Shown here: positions 1 through 7,195 of the stretch, piece after piece
Layout of the letters: each line of letters begins with the position of its first letter
Numbering within the stretch: position 1 is the first letter of the stretch
NCBI GenBank assembly: GCA_003221005.1
Contig: QHTZ01000097.1
Span: 1-45,647, forward strand
Source: Gemmatimonadota bacterium
GTDB lineage: Bacteria; Gemmatimonadota; Gemmatimonadetes; Gemmatimonadales; GWC2-71-9
DNA length: 45,647 nucleotides
Direction: 5' to 3'
Position numbers and translations under genes: made by a program
The notes under the pieces: model-generated
What the model was told of the DNA's origin: nothing
Database searches by the model: none
The model's input: only the letters and a program-made list of their open reading frames with translations

Positions 1-77
1 AGGGAGTCGTTTTGGCAACCGGCTGCGGCGAGGGCGACGCCCAGTCCGGCAGCGAACAAGAAGCGACGCATCGTCAT
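1..77 (-). CDS. Exported lipoprotein, N-terminus only (cut by left edge)
   Basis: Only the first 25 codons lie in the window. The peptide begins MTMRRFLFAAG, then a hydrophobic Ala/Leu stretch ending LAAAGC at Cys21, which looks like a lipoprotein signal peptide with a lipobox. A purine-rich AGGGG lies about 10 nt before the ATG. It starts 12 nt after the stop of the outer-membrane protein gene on the same strand, so the two are probably co-transcribed. The mature domain lies outside the window, so no function can be assigned. Confidence 0.6.
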   Translation of the reverse strand, partial: MTMRRFLFAAGLGVALAAAGCQNDS

Positions 78-89
78 CGTCCTAGCCCC

Positions 90-1493
90 TTAGAACGTGA
101 ACGCCAGCGACACGCCGAACAGGTGTGCGCCGAACGTGTATAGGCCGTTGTTGAGGGTGAGGGGATCCACTCCCGTGCCGGGCTCTCGCGTGCGGCCGCG
201 GCGGTCATTCTGACGGATGTACTGGTATGCCACATCACCCGTCACCTGCCGCGCCAGTTTCACCGTCGCACCTGCCGTGAACTCGTTGCGCTGCCCTTCG
301 GGGAGCAGCGGGGTCACCGTCTGCGGTGGCGCCGCGCCGCCGTGATGCAGATAGCCCCCTCGCACCGTCAGCGCGCCACTCTGCACCCACTCGGCCCCGA
401 CTCGGAAACCGTGCGTGTCCTTGTAGCTCTCGCTCAACGTCCGGTTCAACAGAGTGTTGGGCGAGAACGTGAGATTGAGGACGTTGAACGAGCTCCAATG
501 CGTCCACTGATAGTCCGCGAGCAGCGTCAGGTCCTTGCGCGCCTTGAACGCCAGCCCTGCGATGAACATGTCCGGGTTCGCAATCGAGGCCGTCGCGGTC
601 TGTGGGGCGAGAAGGCCAGTCGGTGCCGTGAACACGCCGAGTGTCCGCGCCAGCAGCGTGTCAACGAGCGTCCCGGGGGGAATCGGGAGGGGGCCAACCG
701 TGACGGAGGCCGGCACAACGATCCCGGTGTTCACCTGCGTGAACTTCGCCGTGCCCGAGTAGTCGAGCGTCACCTTCATCAAGTAATGGGCACCGATCGA
801 CAGCCGGTCGTTCACTTTCGCCAGCGCACCGAAGTGGCCGCCCACGCTCGTCTTCGAAGCCTCGAGGTCCGCATCGGCGAAGTCGGTGCCGAGTGGGACG
901 CCAAATTGCCCGAAGGTCCCGAGCACCGTGCCGCTGACGACGACGGGCGTCTGCGACAGGTCGAGGTGCTGGTGCAGCTGGACACTCCCGTGCACGATGT
1001 CCAACCCAGCGCCGAGCGACAGCCACGGGGTCACCTTATAGGCAGCGGTCGGCTGCACGTAGAAGGTGCGGATGACGTTGTCGTAGCCAGCGAACCGTCC
1101 GTCGAAGCTGAGCGGCCACTTGGTCTCGAGCCCGTACGGGGCAAACAGCCCGATGCCCACCCCGAGCTTGGGCGTTACACCATAGGAGACATAGGCTTGC
1201 GGGACAGGGATGAGAGGGTCCTTGATGTCGGTCTTCTGCTGAAACAGGTCATCGGTGAAGCCGCCCACCACCTTGATCAGCGTCACTCCAGCGCTGGCCT
1301 GTCCGCCCTTCGAACCCGCGAGTCCCGCCGGGTTGAAGAAGATCGCGGAGCCGTCGGCGCAGGGTGCACCGGCCGCCGTTCCCGCGCGCCCCATGGTGCA
1401 GGTGTTCTGCTCGAAGACGTTGAAGCCCTGCGCGCCGAGCAGCGTGGGAAATGCCGCGACTATCAGCCACGTGAACCGGGGAAGCCGCTGCAT
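90..1493 (-). CDS. FadL/OmpP1 (TodX)-family outer-membrane transport protein
   Basis: A 467-residue beta-barrel protein, probably a channel for hydrophobic compounds such as long-chain fatty acids across the outer membrane. The start is placed at ATG 1493 because a signal peptide (MQRLPRF, hydrophobic run, LLGAQG) follows it directly and GGAGA lies about 9 nt upstream; the frame stays open to 1562 without a reason to start earlier. The mature N-terminus (GFNVFEQNTCTMGRAGTA, then AIFFNPAGLAG) is the hallmark of the family: an N-terminal plug segment followed by the NPAG motif. The C-terminus ends in alternating residues and a final Phe (SLAFTF), the usual barrel-assembly signature. The substrate cannot be read from sequence. 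Confidence 0.88.
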   Translation of the reverse strand: MQRLPRFTWLIVAAFPTLLGAQGFNVFEQNTCTMGRAGTAAGAPCADGSAIFFNPAGLAGSKGGQASAGVTLIKVVGGFTDDLFQQKTDIKDPLIPVPQAYVSYGVTPKLGVGIGLFAPYGLETKWPLSFDGRFAGYDNVIRTFYVQPTAAYKVTPWLSLGAGLDIVHGSVQLHQHLDLSQTPVVVSGTVLGTFGQFGVPLGTDFADADLEASKTSVGGHFGALAKVNDRLSIGAHYLMKVTLDYSGTAKFTQVNTGIVVPASVTVGPLPIPPGTLVDTLLARTLGVFTAPTGLLAPQTATASIANPDMFIAGLAFKARKDLTLLADYQWTHWSSFNVLNLTFSPNTLLNRTLSESYKDTHGFRVGAEWVQSGALTVRGGYLHHGGAAPPQTVTPLLPEGQRNEFTAGATVKLARQVTGDVAYQYIRQNDRRGRTREPGTGVDPLTLNNGLYTFGAHLFGVSLAFTF

Positions 1494-1561
1494 ACCGATG
1501 TCTCCGGAAAGCTTAAGGACGGCATGGTGGAAGAAGCTGGCATAGGGTAGCATTGGCCCCA

Positions 1562-2740
1562 ATGGTTGTCAAACCCTTGCGCGCACGAGCGATCGCGCTG
1601 TTTCACGAAGCCTTCGCGGCGACACCTCGGGCGGCAGCCTCCGCGCCAGGACGCGTGCACCTGCTCGGGGAGCACACCCATTACAACGGCGGCCCGGTGT
1701 TGCTCATCGCCACGCGCGAGCGGACCGCGGTGGCGGTCGGACCCGGGGAGGCGGGTGTCTTGGAGGTCGTCGCCGGGGCGGATGGCCAGCGCGAGCGCGT
1801 GCGTTTCGGTGATGGGCGCCCCCAGAGTTGGGCCGGCTATGCTGCCGCGGTGATGCACGAGCTCGGTCCGCTGGGAGCGGCACCAGCGAACGGCGGAGCC
1901 CGTGTCGCGGTGTCGAGCGACCTGCCGGCGGGCGCCGGGTTCGCGTCCTCGGCGGCGCTCGCGGTGGCCGCGGCGGGAGCGCTCACTGCACTGGCGGGCG
2001 CGCGGCTCACGACGCGCCAGCTCGCAGGCGTCGCGTTCCGGGCGGAGCACGATCATGTGGGTGCGCGCTGCGGGGTCATGGATCACGCGATCGCGGCTCT
2101 CGCACGGCCGGGCCGCGCGCTGCTGGTCGAGTGCGCGTCCGCGGAGGGGCGGCTCGTGCCGTTCGGGGGCGGGCTGCTCCTGGTTGACGCCGGAGCTCGC
2201 CCGGACGAGGCGGCGCGACTGCTGGAGCAGCGGCAGGCCGAGTGCGAGGCGGCGGTTGCCCGGCTCAAGCTCGAGCTGCCCGAGCTCTACTGGCTCGCGA
2301 GCTGGCCCGCCGGCTGGCTCGCCCGCTTGAAGAAGGCGCTGCGTGAGCCGTTGCGCTCGCGCGCGGTGCACATCGTCGGGGAAACCGCGCGGGCGCGGTT
2401 CGGCGCGGAGCTGCTGGCGCGCCGGCGGCTCGAGCGTTTTGGGGAGCTGCTGTATGAGTCCCACGAGTCGAGCCGGCGGCTGTACGACTGGAGCGCCCCC
2501 GAAGCCGATCTCGTGGTGACCGCAGCCAAACGCGCCGGGGCCTTGGGCGCACGGCTCACTGGATTCAGAGGATTCGGTACGGTGCTCGTGCTCCTGAGAA
2601 AGGGGGACGACGGAAAAGGGAAGCGTGCGGGGAAGATTGCCGAGACGATCCGAAGCGCGTTTGCAAAGGCGTACCGCAGAGAGCCAGGGATCCGCGTGCT
2701 GCTCTCCGGCGGCGGGGCGCGTCGCGAAGCGGTACGGTAA
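1562..2740 (+). CDS. galK: Galactokinase-like GHMP-family sugar kinase
   Basis: A 392-residue GHMP kinase, the size of galactokinase, expected to phosphorylate galactose or a related sugar at C1 with ATP in the cytoplasm. Motif 1 is APGRVHLLGEHTHYNGG (near residues 28-44), motif 2 is LPAGAGFASSAAL (near 122-134), and the catalytic-base region is CGVMDHAIA. Several signature residues differ. The Asp of the canonical GEHTDYN, which contacts the sugar, is His. MDQ is MDH. The C-terminal glycine motif reads TGFRGFG instead of TGGGFGG. Sugar specificity may therefore differ from galactose. ATG 1562 is preferred over an in-frame TTG at 1553. A G-rich repeat lies near the C-terminus (2597-2631). It is transcribed divergently from the FadL-type gene, 68 bp apart, and no Leloir-pathway partner is visible. 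Confidence 0.78.
   Translation: MVVKPLRARAIALFHEAFAATPRAAASAPGRVHLLGEHTHYNGGPVLLIATRERTAVAVGPGEAGVLEVVAGADGQRERVRFGDGRPQSWAGYAAAVMHELGPLGAAPANGGARVAVSSDLPAGAGFASSAALAVAAAGALTALAGARLTTRQLAGVAFRAEHDHVGARCGVMDHAIAALARPGRALLVECASAEGRLVPFGGGLLLVDAGARPDEAARLLEQRQAECEAAVARLKLELPELYWLASWPAGWLARLKKALREPLRSRAVHIVGETARARFGAELLARRRLERFGELLYESHESSRRLYDWSAPEADLVVTAAKRAGALGARLTGFRGFGTVLVLLRKGDDGKGKRAGKIAETIRSAFAKAYRREPGIRVLLSGGGARREAVR
2597..2631 (+). repeat. G-rich heptamer array inside galK
   Basis: Five 7-nt units can be laid out (AGAAAGG GGGACGA CGGAAAA..., related to GGGACGG). They encode the charged, Gly/Lys-rich loop RKGDDGKGKRAGK just after the third GHMP motif. The same kind of unit recurs in cmk, dxr, the M16 peptidase gene and, as its complement, mrdA. 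Confidence 0.45.
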
Positions 2741-2752
2741 CTTCTCAGCGCG

Positions 2753-2838
2753 GCCGGGGTGGCGAAACTGGTAGACGCAAGGGACTTAAAATCCCTTGGG
2801 GGGAAACCCCCGTGCAGGTTCGAGTCCTGCCCTCGGCA
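2753..2838 (+). tRNA. tRNA-Leu (anticodon UAA)
   Basis: An 86-nt class II tRNA. The acceptor stem GCCGGGG (2753-2759) pairs with CCTCGGC (2831-2837), with discriminator A. The anticodon loop is CTTAAAA between AGGGA and TCCCT, giving UAA. A long variable arm follows (GGGGG-GAAA-CCCCC type), and the T-loop reads GGTTCGAGTCC. CCA is not encoded. A weak GC hairpin (2874-2888) downstream could mark its 3' end. Confidence 0.96.
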
Positions 2839-3029
2839 TTTGTTGTGCCCTCAGTTAGCGCATCCCGCGGAACGCGCCTGTAGGGCGCTTGCAAGTCAAC
2901 CGCCAACATCGCTTGCCACATACACCGCAGCGGGCCTCGGCGTGGCCCAAAGAGATACGAAGGAAAAACTTGCGCGACGCTGGGAGCTGAGGTACTTGTA
3001 CAGGGGCACGATTCTTCCTGGAGGAACCT
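2839..3029. other. Intergenic stretch between tRNA-Leu and lipoprotein gene
   Basis: 191 bp with no convincing ORF. It holds a short stem, GCGCC-TGTAG-GGCGC (2874-2888) followed by TTGC, that may end the tRNA transcript, and a GGAGG ribosome-binding site just before 3030. No clear sigma-70 promoter was recognised. Confidence 0.4.
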
Positions 3030-3425
3030 ATGCTGCGTCGCCTCACCGCCGCCTTGCTGCCGCTCATTGCTCTGAGCACCGCGTGTACCACCGTTGTGCC
3101 CGTGCGCGACGCGCCCGGCGCATATGTCACGGCGCGTGCGCCCGGCATGGTCTGGATCACCAAGGCCGACAGCAGCGTCGTGCAGCTTGCAGCGCCTAAG
3201 ATCCTGGGCGACACCCTCACCGGGTTCGTGGGGGCGGACTACATCGAACTCCCACTGTCGAGCGTGCAGTCGATGCGCGCGCGCCAGCCGGCGCCGAAGC
3301 GTACCGCACTCCTCGTTGGTGGGGCTACCTTGGCGGCCGCAGGGGCGGTCGCGGCGTTCCTCAGCAGTAGCGCGAACTCGACGCAGACCACCGACTGCGC
3401 CAGGTTGAACGGGGTGGACTGCTGA
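3030..3425 (+). CDS. Small lipoprotein of unknown function with C-terminal hydrophobic segment
   Basis: 131 residues. The signal peptide ends in the lipobox LSTAC (Cys19), so the protein is probably lipidated and exported. Residues of about 20-85 form a small beta-rich domain (VWITKADSSVVQL, ILGDTLTGFVGADYIELPLSSVQSM) that could be an SH3-like or PRC-like fold, but I do not recognise a named family. A hydrophobic stretch near residues 92-110 (LLVGGATLAAAGAVAAF) could be a membrane helix, and two Cys lie at the extreme C-terminus. GGAGG sits 7-8 nt before the ATG. It stands alone, upstream of the zinc-ribbon pair. Confidence 0.75.
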   Translation: MLRRLTAALLPLIALSTACTTVVPVRDAPGAYVTARAPGMVWITKADSSVVQLAAPKILGDTLTGFVGADYIELPLSSVQSMRARQPAPKRTALLVGGATLAAAGAVAAFLSSSANSTQTTDCARLNGVDC

Positions 3426-3493
3426 CGAGGGGGTCCGGCGGGTCAAGTTCCCCATCCCGAAGGATGGCCTCGGCTAAGCTCGGCATGTGGCTG

Positions 3494-3509
3494 GGTGACC
3501 GTTGTCACC
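3494..3509. promoter_or_regulatory. Inverted repeat upstream of first zinc-ribbon gene
   Basis: GGTGAC-CGTT-GTCACC, a perfect 6-4-6 inverted repeat about 106 bp before the first zinc-ribbon gene. It could be an operator half-site pair. The role is inferred only from symmetry and position. Confidence 0.3.
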
Positions 3510-3614
3510 GCGCCTCGGGTCGCCCGCCATATCTTTGTACCGCAGCAAGATGCACGACGCGCGCCCGGTGTCTCCCCTTGTTACGCGGACCTTGTAACGC
3601 CCCGAGGGATCAGT

Positions 3615-3971
3615 ATGGCCGGGATGCGCTGGGCTCGTCTGAAAGCGGACCTCAACCTCAAGCTGCGACGCGGCGCATGGTACCGCATTCAAGACGTCGG
3701 TCCCCTGGAGGCCGTCGTCGAGGTCAACAATCGTCCGATGCCGGTACCCTCGGCGTTCCTGCAGATCGTCGAGACCCCCCCGCGGCGGTGGACCGTGGTG
3801 CCGCGTCCCGCGAACGCCGTCCGCATGCCCGACACGTGGAAGCACTACGCGGTCTGCCCGAGCTGCCGGGAGCGCGCGCCCCTCGTGCGCCGGCCCCCCG
3901 TGATGGAGTGCCCGCGCTGTCGGGGGATCTTCGAGGTCGGGTGGGACGAGACGTACAGTCCCGAGCTGTGA
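3615..3971 (+). CDS. Zinc-ribbon protein of unknown function, copy 1
   Basis: 118 residues with start at ATG 3615 (MAGMRW), chosen because GAGGGA lies just upstream and because the second copy begins at the same point. The frame is open further upstream to 3495, but that extension is absent in the paralog. Residues 5-65 form a conserved domain (RWARLKADLNLKLRRGAWYR, VVPRP). Residues 81-102 form a zinc ribbon (Cys81-x2-Cys84, Cys99-x2-Cys102, in CPSCRER and CPRCRGIFE). It is cytoplasmic, with no signal peptide. The ribbon suggests nucleic-acid or protein binding, but this is not shown. It is about 60% identical to the next gene over the first 65 residues. Confidence 0.75.
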   Translation: MAGMRWARLKADLNLKLRRGAWYRIQDVGPLEAVVEVNNRPMPVPSAFLQIVETPPRRWTVVPRPANAVRMPDTWKHYAVCPSCRERAPLVRRPPVMECPRCRGIFEVGWDETYSPEL

Positions 3972-4027
3972 GCGCGCACACCCTCCCCAGACCCCCCCGC
4001 TCCTGATTTCCCAGTGCCCTGCCAGAC

Positions 4028-4055
4028 CGTGAGCTTGCTCACGCCGGCGTGAGCC
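4028..4055. promoter_or_regulatory. Palindrome plus third half-site between zinc-ribbon paralogs
   Basis: CGTGAGC-TT-GCTCACG (4028-4043) is a perfect 7-2-7 palindrome, followed by another GCGTGAGC at 4047-4054. The three half-sites lie about 70-100 bp before the second zinc-ribbon gene. A regulator binding site is possible, as is a weak terminator of copy 1, although no T-run follows. Confidence 0.35.
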
Positions 4056-4124
4056 TGGGCCTGTTACTCTCCTCCAGACCTTGGCCGGTTCGCGCTGACA
4101 TCACGTCGTGAGAGGCGGTGGGTC

Positions 4125-4487
4125 ATGGGGAGCTTTCGGTGGGCCCGGTTGCAGGCAGACGTAAACTGTGCGCTGCGCCGGGGAGCGTGGTACCGCGTGA
4201 CGCACCTCACCGGCCTCGACGCGATCGTAGATGTGAACCGCCAGCCTCAGTCGGTCCCCAGCTATCTCTTACAGATCGTCTCCACCCCACCGCGCCACTG
4301 GACCATCGTTCCTAGGCCCTCCGGGGCGGCCCGCCGTGCTGCTTCCCTCGGCGCGCGCTACGTGGTGTGCCCCAGCTGTCGCGAGCGCACCCCCCTCCCC
4401 ATGCGCGGGCAGCCGCGCCAGCTCGGGTGCGCCCGCTGTCGGGGCGTGTTCGAGATCGCCTGGAATGAGAGATACTTGGCACCGTGA
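4125..4487 (+). CDS. Zinc-ribbon protein of unknown function, copy 2
   Basis: 120 residues, paralogous to the gene ending at 3971 along its whole length: FRWARLQADVN, LRRGAWYR, SVPSYLLQIV, TPPRHWTIVPRP. The ribbon cysteines are kept at 82, 85, 102 and 105. The linker between the N-terminal domain and the ribbon has diverged most. GAGGCGG lies about 10 nt before the ATG. The tandem arrangement points to a local duplication. The separate palindromic upstream region of each copy suggests they may be expressed differently. I do not recognise a named family. Confidence 0.75.
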   Translation: MGSFRWARLQADVNCALRRGAWYRVTHLTGLDAIVDVNRQPQSVPSYLLQIVSTPPRHWTIVPRPSGAARRAASLGARYVVCPSCRERTPLPMRGQPRQLGCARCRGVFEIAWNERYLAP

Positions 4488-4650
4488 TGGGCTGGCTGCG
4501 CCCGGCAGCCCGTGACCCAACTGTGACAATCCCCGGTGCAACCTTTCCCGCGCTCCCCACGTCCTATTCTCTCGCAGGCCGGGCGAGATGCCGTCCCCCA
4601 TGTCTCCCCTCGCGATCCAACGGCGCACCGCTTGAACTGGGAGGCATCGC

Positions 4651-4968
4651 ATGCGCGCATACGCATTGCTGCTCGGGACCCTGGCCACAGTAGGATCCGC
4701 CTACGTCGCCCAGGTGGCGCTGGCATCGTCTGGCTTCGATCGCGCATGGGCGGTGCTGCACCCCGCGGCCGATCCTCCCTCCCTTGACCCCCTCTGGTAC
4801 GGCGGCATCCTCGACCCGGTCACCATCGAGGGCCACCGGCCTGCGGGACAGTCCCTCACCGTGATGGGCCTCGACCCTGCGCACCATGGGGAGTGTCCGG
4901 CCACTCAATCCAAATACCGCCCGACCTCCTCCGAGAACGTGCGGACGTCGATCGGCTTGGTGATGTAA
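4651..4968 (+). CDS. Small putative exported protein, 3' end antiparallel to receiver gene
   Basis: 105 residues. The ATG is preceded by GGGAGG at good spacing. The N-terminus MRAYALLLGTLATVGSAYVAQ resembles a signal peptide or membrane anchor, followed by a soluble Pro/Asp-rich part containing LDPLWYGGILDPVTIEG. Codon third positions are strongly GC, as in neighbouring genes, up to about codon 85. The last 64 bp overlap the 3' end of the receiver gene on the other strand, so the C-terminus may be fortuitous read-through. No family recognised. It could instead be a non-coding ORF. Confidence 0.45.
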   Translation: MRAYALLLGTLATVGSAYVAQVALASSGFDRAWAVLHPAADPPSLDPLWYGGILDPVTIEGHRPAGQSLTVMGLDPAHHGECPATQSKYRPTSSENVRTSIGLVM

Positions 4969-5273
4969 CCGTCGAACCCGGCGGCGAGCGCGCGCTCGCG
5001 GTCGCCGGGCATCGCGTGGGCGGTCAGGGCGACCACCTTCCAAGGGTGATCGCCCTGCGCGTTGCGGAGGTCGGTGAGCACCTGGAACCCGTCGCGCCCC
5101 GGCAGCTGTACGTCGAGCAGGACTAGCGCCACTGGAGGGCGCTCCCCGGTGAGCGTCTGCACCAGCCCTTCGCCGGTCCCTAGCCCGATAACTCGGTGCC
5201 CTTTCAGCGTGAGCAGCGTGGTGATGAGCTTGAGGCTGTCGGGCTGGTCCTCGACCACGACGATCGTTGCCAC
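4905..5273 (-). CDS. Stand-alone response-regulator receiver domain protein
   Basis: 122 residues consisting only of a CheY-like receiver domain: acidic pair Glu8-Asp9, phospho-acceptor Asp54 in LVLLDVQLPG, Thr/Ala in VVALTAHAM, and Lys in YITKPID. There is no output domain, so it probably passes a phosphate on or acts by protein contact. The GTG start is fixed by the neighbour: its G is the last base of the TAG stop of the histidine kinase (TAGTG), giving translational coupling. Its most likely phosphodonor is that kinase. Confidence 0.9.
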   Translation of the reverse strand: MATIVVVEDQPDSLKLITTLLTLKGHRVIGLGTGEGLVQTLTGERPPVALVLLDVQLPGRDGFQVLTDLRNAQGDHPWKVVALTAHAMPGDRERALAAGFDGYITKPIDVRTFSEEVGRYLD

Positions 5274-7078
5274 TACGCGCTCTCCGGCTGGGGTGTCGCC
5301 TGCGGGAGGGTGAACCAGAAGGTGCTGCCGCGGCCGAGCGCGCTCTCCACGCCGATCGTGCCGCCGTGCAGCTCGACCATCCGCTTGCACAACGCCAATC
5401 CGAGCCCCGTGCCCTCGAAGCGCCGGCTGGGGGATGCGTCCAGCTGTACGAATTCCTGAAACAGTCGCGCGTGATCCGCCGGTGCGATCCCGATGCCGTT
5501 GTCCGTCACCCACAACCGTACGCCGCGGTCTCCGTCCTCCAGCCGAGCGCCAAGGGTGACACGCCCGCCGTCGGGAGTGAACTTGATCGCGTTAGAAAGC
5601 AGGTTGAGCAGCACCTGCCGCACGCGCGTGCGATCAGCCGAGACGGTGAGGGAAGCGGCTGGGAGGTCGAGCGCGAGTGTGTGGTGATGAGCCTCTACCA
5701 AGGCGTGTACGCTGTCTGCCGCCTCCCGCAGCACGGCGTCGAGCGCGAGCGGTTCGCGCGCGAGCTCGAGCCGGCCCGCCGCGATCTTCGAGAGGTCGAG
5801 TAGCTCGCTGATGAGCTGCAGCAAGTGGCGCCCGTTCCGAGCCACCGTTTCGATGAAGTCGCGCTGCGGCTCGGTGAGCGCTCCGGTGTCCTGCATGAGA
5901 AGCAGCTCACTGAAGCCGATGATGCTGTTCAGCGGTGTGCGCAGCTCGTGGGACACGTTCGCGAGGAACTGGTCCTTCGCCCGGTTGGTGCGGTCCAACT
6001 CAGCGTTGAGGCGCGTCAGCTCGCTGTGCTGCTCCTCGAGGGTGGCATTCTGGGATTCGAGGCGCTGAGCGCTGAGCCGCACCTCGGTCGCGAGCCGGCG
6101 CGTCTGCTGGTGCGCCGACTCGCGCTCGCACGCGAAGGCGAGGTTGGGGGCCGTGGTCTCGAGCAGGGCGTGCGCGTCGGGAGTGAGCTCCGCGTCGAAC
6201 AGCGCCAGCACGAGACCCACGAGCCGTTCGCGCGCGCGCAGTGGCAGCAGTGCAAGGCAGTCGGCGGCCCCCCCGTCCAGCTGGAGGCGCGCGCGGATCG
6301 GGTCGGCCGCCGGGCCCGCGAATTGGAGGACGCGCGCGGCATCGCCCACGACCTCCCGCACGGTGGTGCGCGCCAGCGGTCGGGCCCTCGTTCCGCGTAG
6401 TGCCGTGGGCGCCCACTCGTTGGTGTCGTACTGCGGCTGGTACAGGACCAGGGCACGCGCGCCCGTCGTCGCCGCCAGGACGCTCAGGGCCTGGTCGAAG
6501 CTCCCGCCGTCGCCCGGCGGGGCATGCAGCGCGACGAGCAGCTGGGTCACCTGCGCCTGCATGCGCTCCCGCCCCGCGAGCGCCGCCGCCATGCGGTTCA
6601 CTCCCTCGGCCACGATCCCGAACTCCTCGGGCTGCGTCTCGTCGAGCCGCTCGTCGTAATGCCCGCCGGCGACCCGCTCGAGTGCGCTGACCACGTAGGC
6701 GAACGGCTGCTCGAGGCGGCGCCGGTTGTACCACAGCCCCACGGCCAACGCCACGAGGATCACGCCGAAGATGACCGTCGTCGCCGCCGCCGCCTGGATG
6801 GCGTCGTCGCCTGCCTCGTCGGCGATGTCCTGGAGCTCCTGGATCCGAGCCCCGAGCGCGCGCGACCGGTAGCGTTGCTGCATTTCCTGGAGGTGGCGGG
6901 TGAGGTCCACCATCGCCGCCTGCGTGTCGCGAGCGCTGCGCCAGGTGGCGTACCGGTCGGCGAGACCGGCGACGGCGATGGCGAGGAACGCCGCGACGAA
7001 CAGCCGGCTGATGCTCGGCGTGTGGCGCGCCGGCGCGACCGCCGGGGGCGGCAGCGGGTCGAACGCGTCCGGGATCAC
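5273..7078 (-). CDS. Membrane sensor histidine kinase (TM-TM-HAMP-GAF-HisKA-HATPase)
   Basis: 601 residues. One membrane helix lies near residues 25-42 and a second near 95-116, enclosing a short periplasmic helical segment. A HAMP domain follows (about 116-170), then a GAF-like domain (about 185-325) and a coiled coil (about 325-365). HisKA has phospho-acceptor His377 in NVSHELRTPLN, and the HATPase_c domain carries N-box LLNLLSNAIKF, DNGIGI and GTGLGLAL. The enzyme should autophosphorylate and pass phosphate to the receiver encoded directly downstream with a 1-nt overlap. The start is GTG with a weak ribosome-binding site. It is divergent from the Ser/Thr kinase gene with about 117 bp between. 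The signal sensed is unknown. Confidence 0.92.
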   Translation of the reverse strand: MIPDAFDPLPPPAVAPARHTPSISRLFVAAFLAIAVAGLADRYATWRSARDTQAAMVDLTRHLQEMQQRYRSRALGARIQELQDIADEAGDDAIQAAAATTVIFGVILVALAVGLWYNRRRLEQPFAYVVSALERVAGGHYDERLDETQPEEFGIVAEGVNRMAAALAGRERMQAQVTQLLVALHAPPGDGGSFDQALSVLAATTGARALVLYQPQYDTNEWAPTALRGTRARPLARTTVREVVGDAARVLQFAGPAADPIRARLQLDGGAADCLALLPLRARERLVGLVLALFDAELTPDAHALLETTAPNLAFACERESAHQQTRRLATEVRLSAQRLESQNATLEEQHSELTRLNAELDRTNRAKDQFLANVSHELRTPLNSIIGFSELLLMQDTGALTEPQRDFIETVARNGRHLLQLISELLDLSKIAAGRLELAREPLALDAVLREAADSVHALVEAHHHTLALDLPAASLTVSADRTRVRQVLLNLLSNAIKFTPDGGRVTLGARLEDGDRGVRLWVTDNGIGIAPADHARLFQEFVQLDASPSRRFEGTGLGLALCKRMVELHGGTIGVESALGRGSTFWFTLPQATPQPESA

Positions 7079-7195
7079 GCCGTATAACTAGGGTCGCGCG
7101 CGGCGCCGAGACAAGAGCGGAGCGCTGCCGCTGGCGGCCCCGGCGGCCCCGCGATATCCTAAGGGCGCCGTCTCGCAGGGTAGGGCGGCGCACTC

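Noticed and set aside
342-1550. Long plus-strand ORF (402 codons) opposite the FadL-type gene
   Set aside because: Arg/His/Glu-rich composition without motifs; it mirrors the codon bias of the real minus-strand gene.
4489-4511. Terminator after the second zinc-ribbon gene
   Set aside because: GGGCTG/CAGCCC stem is short with an 11-nt loop and no T-run.
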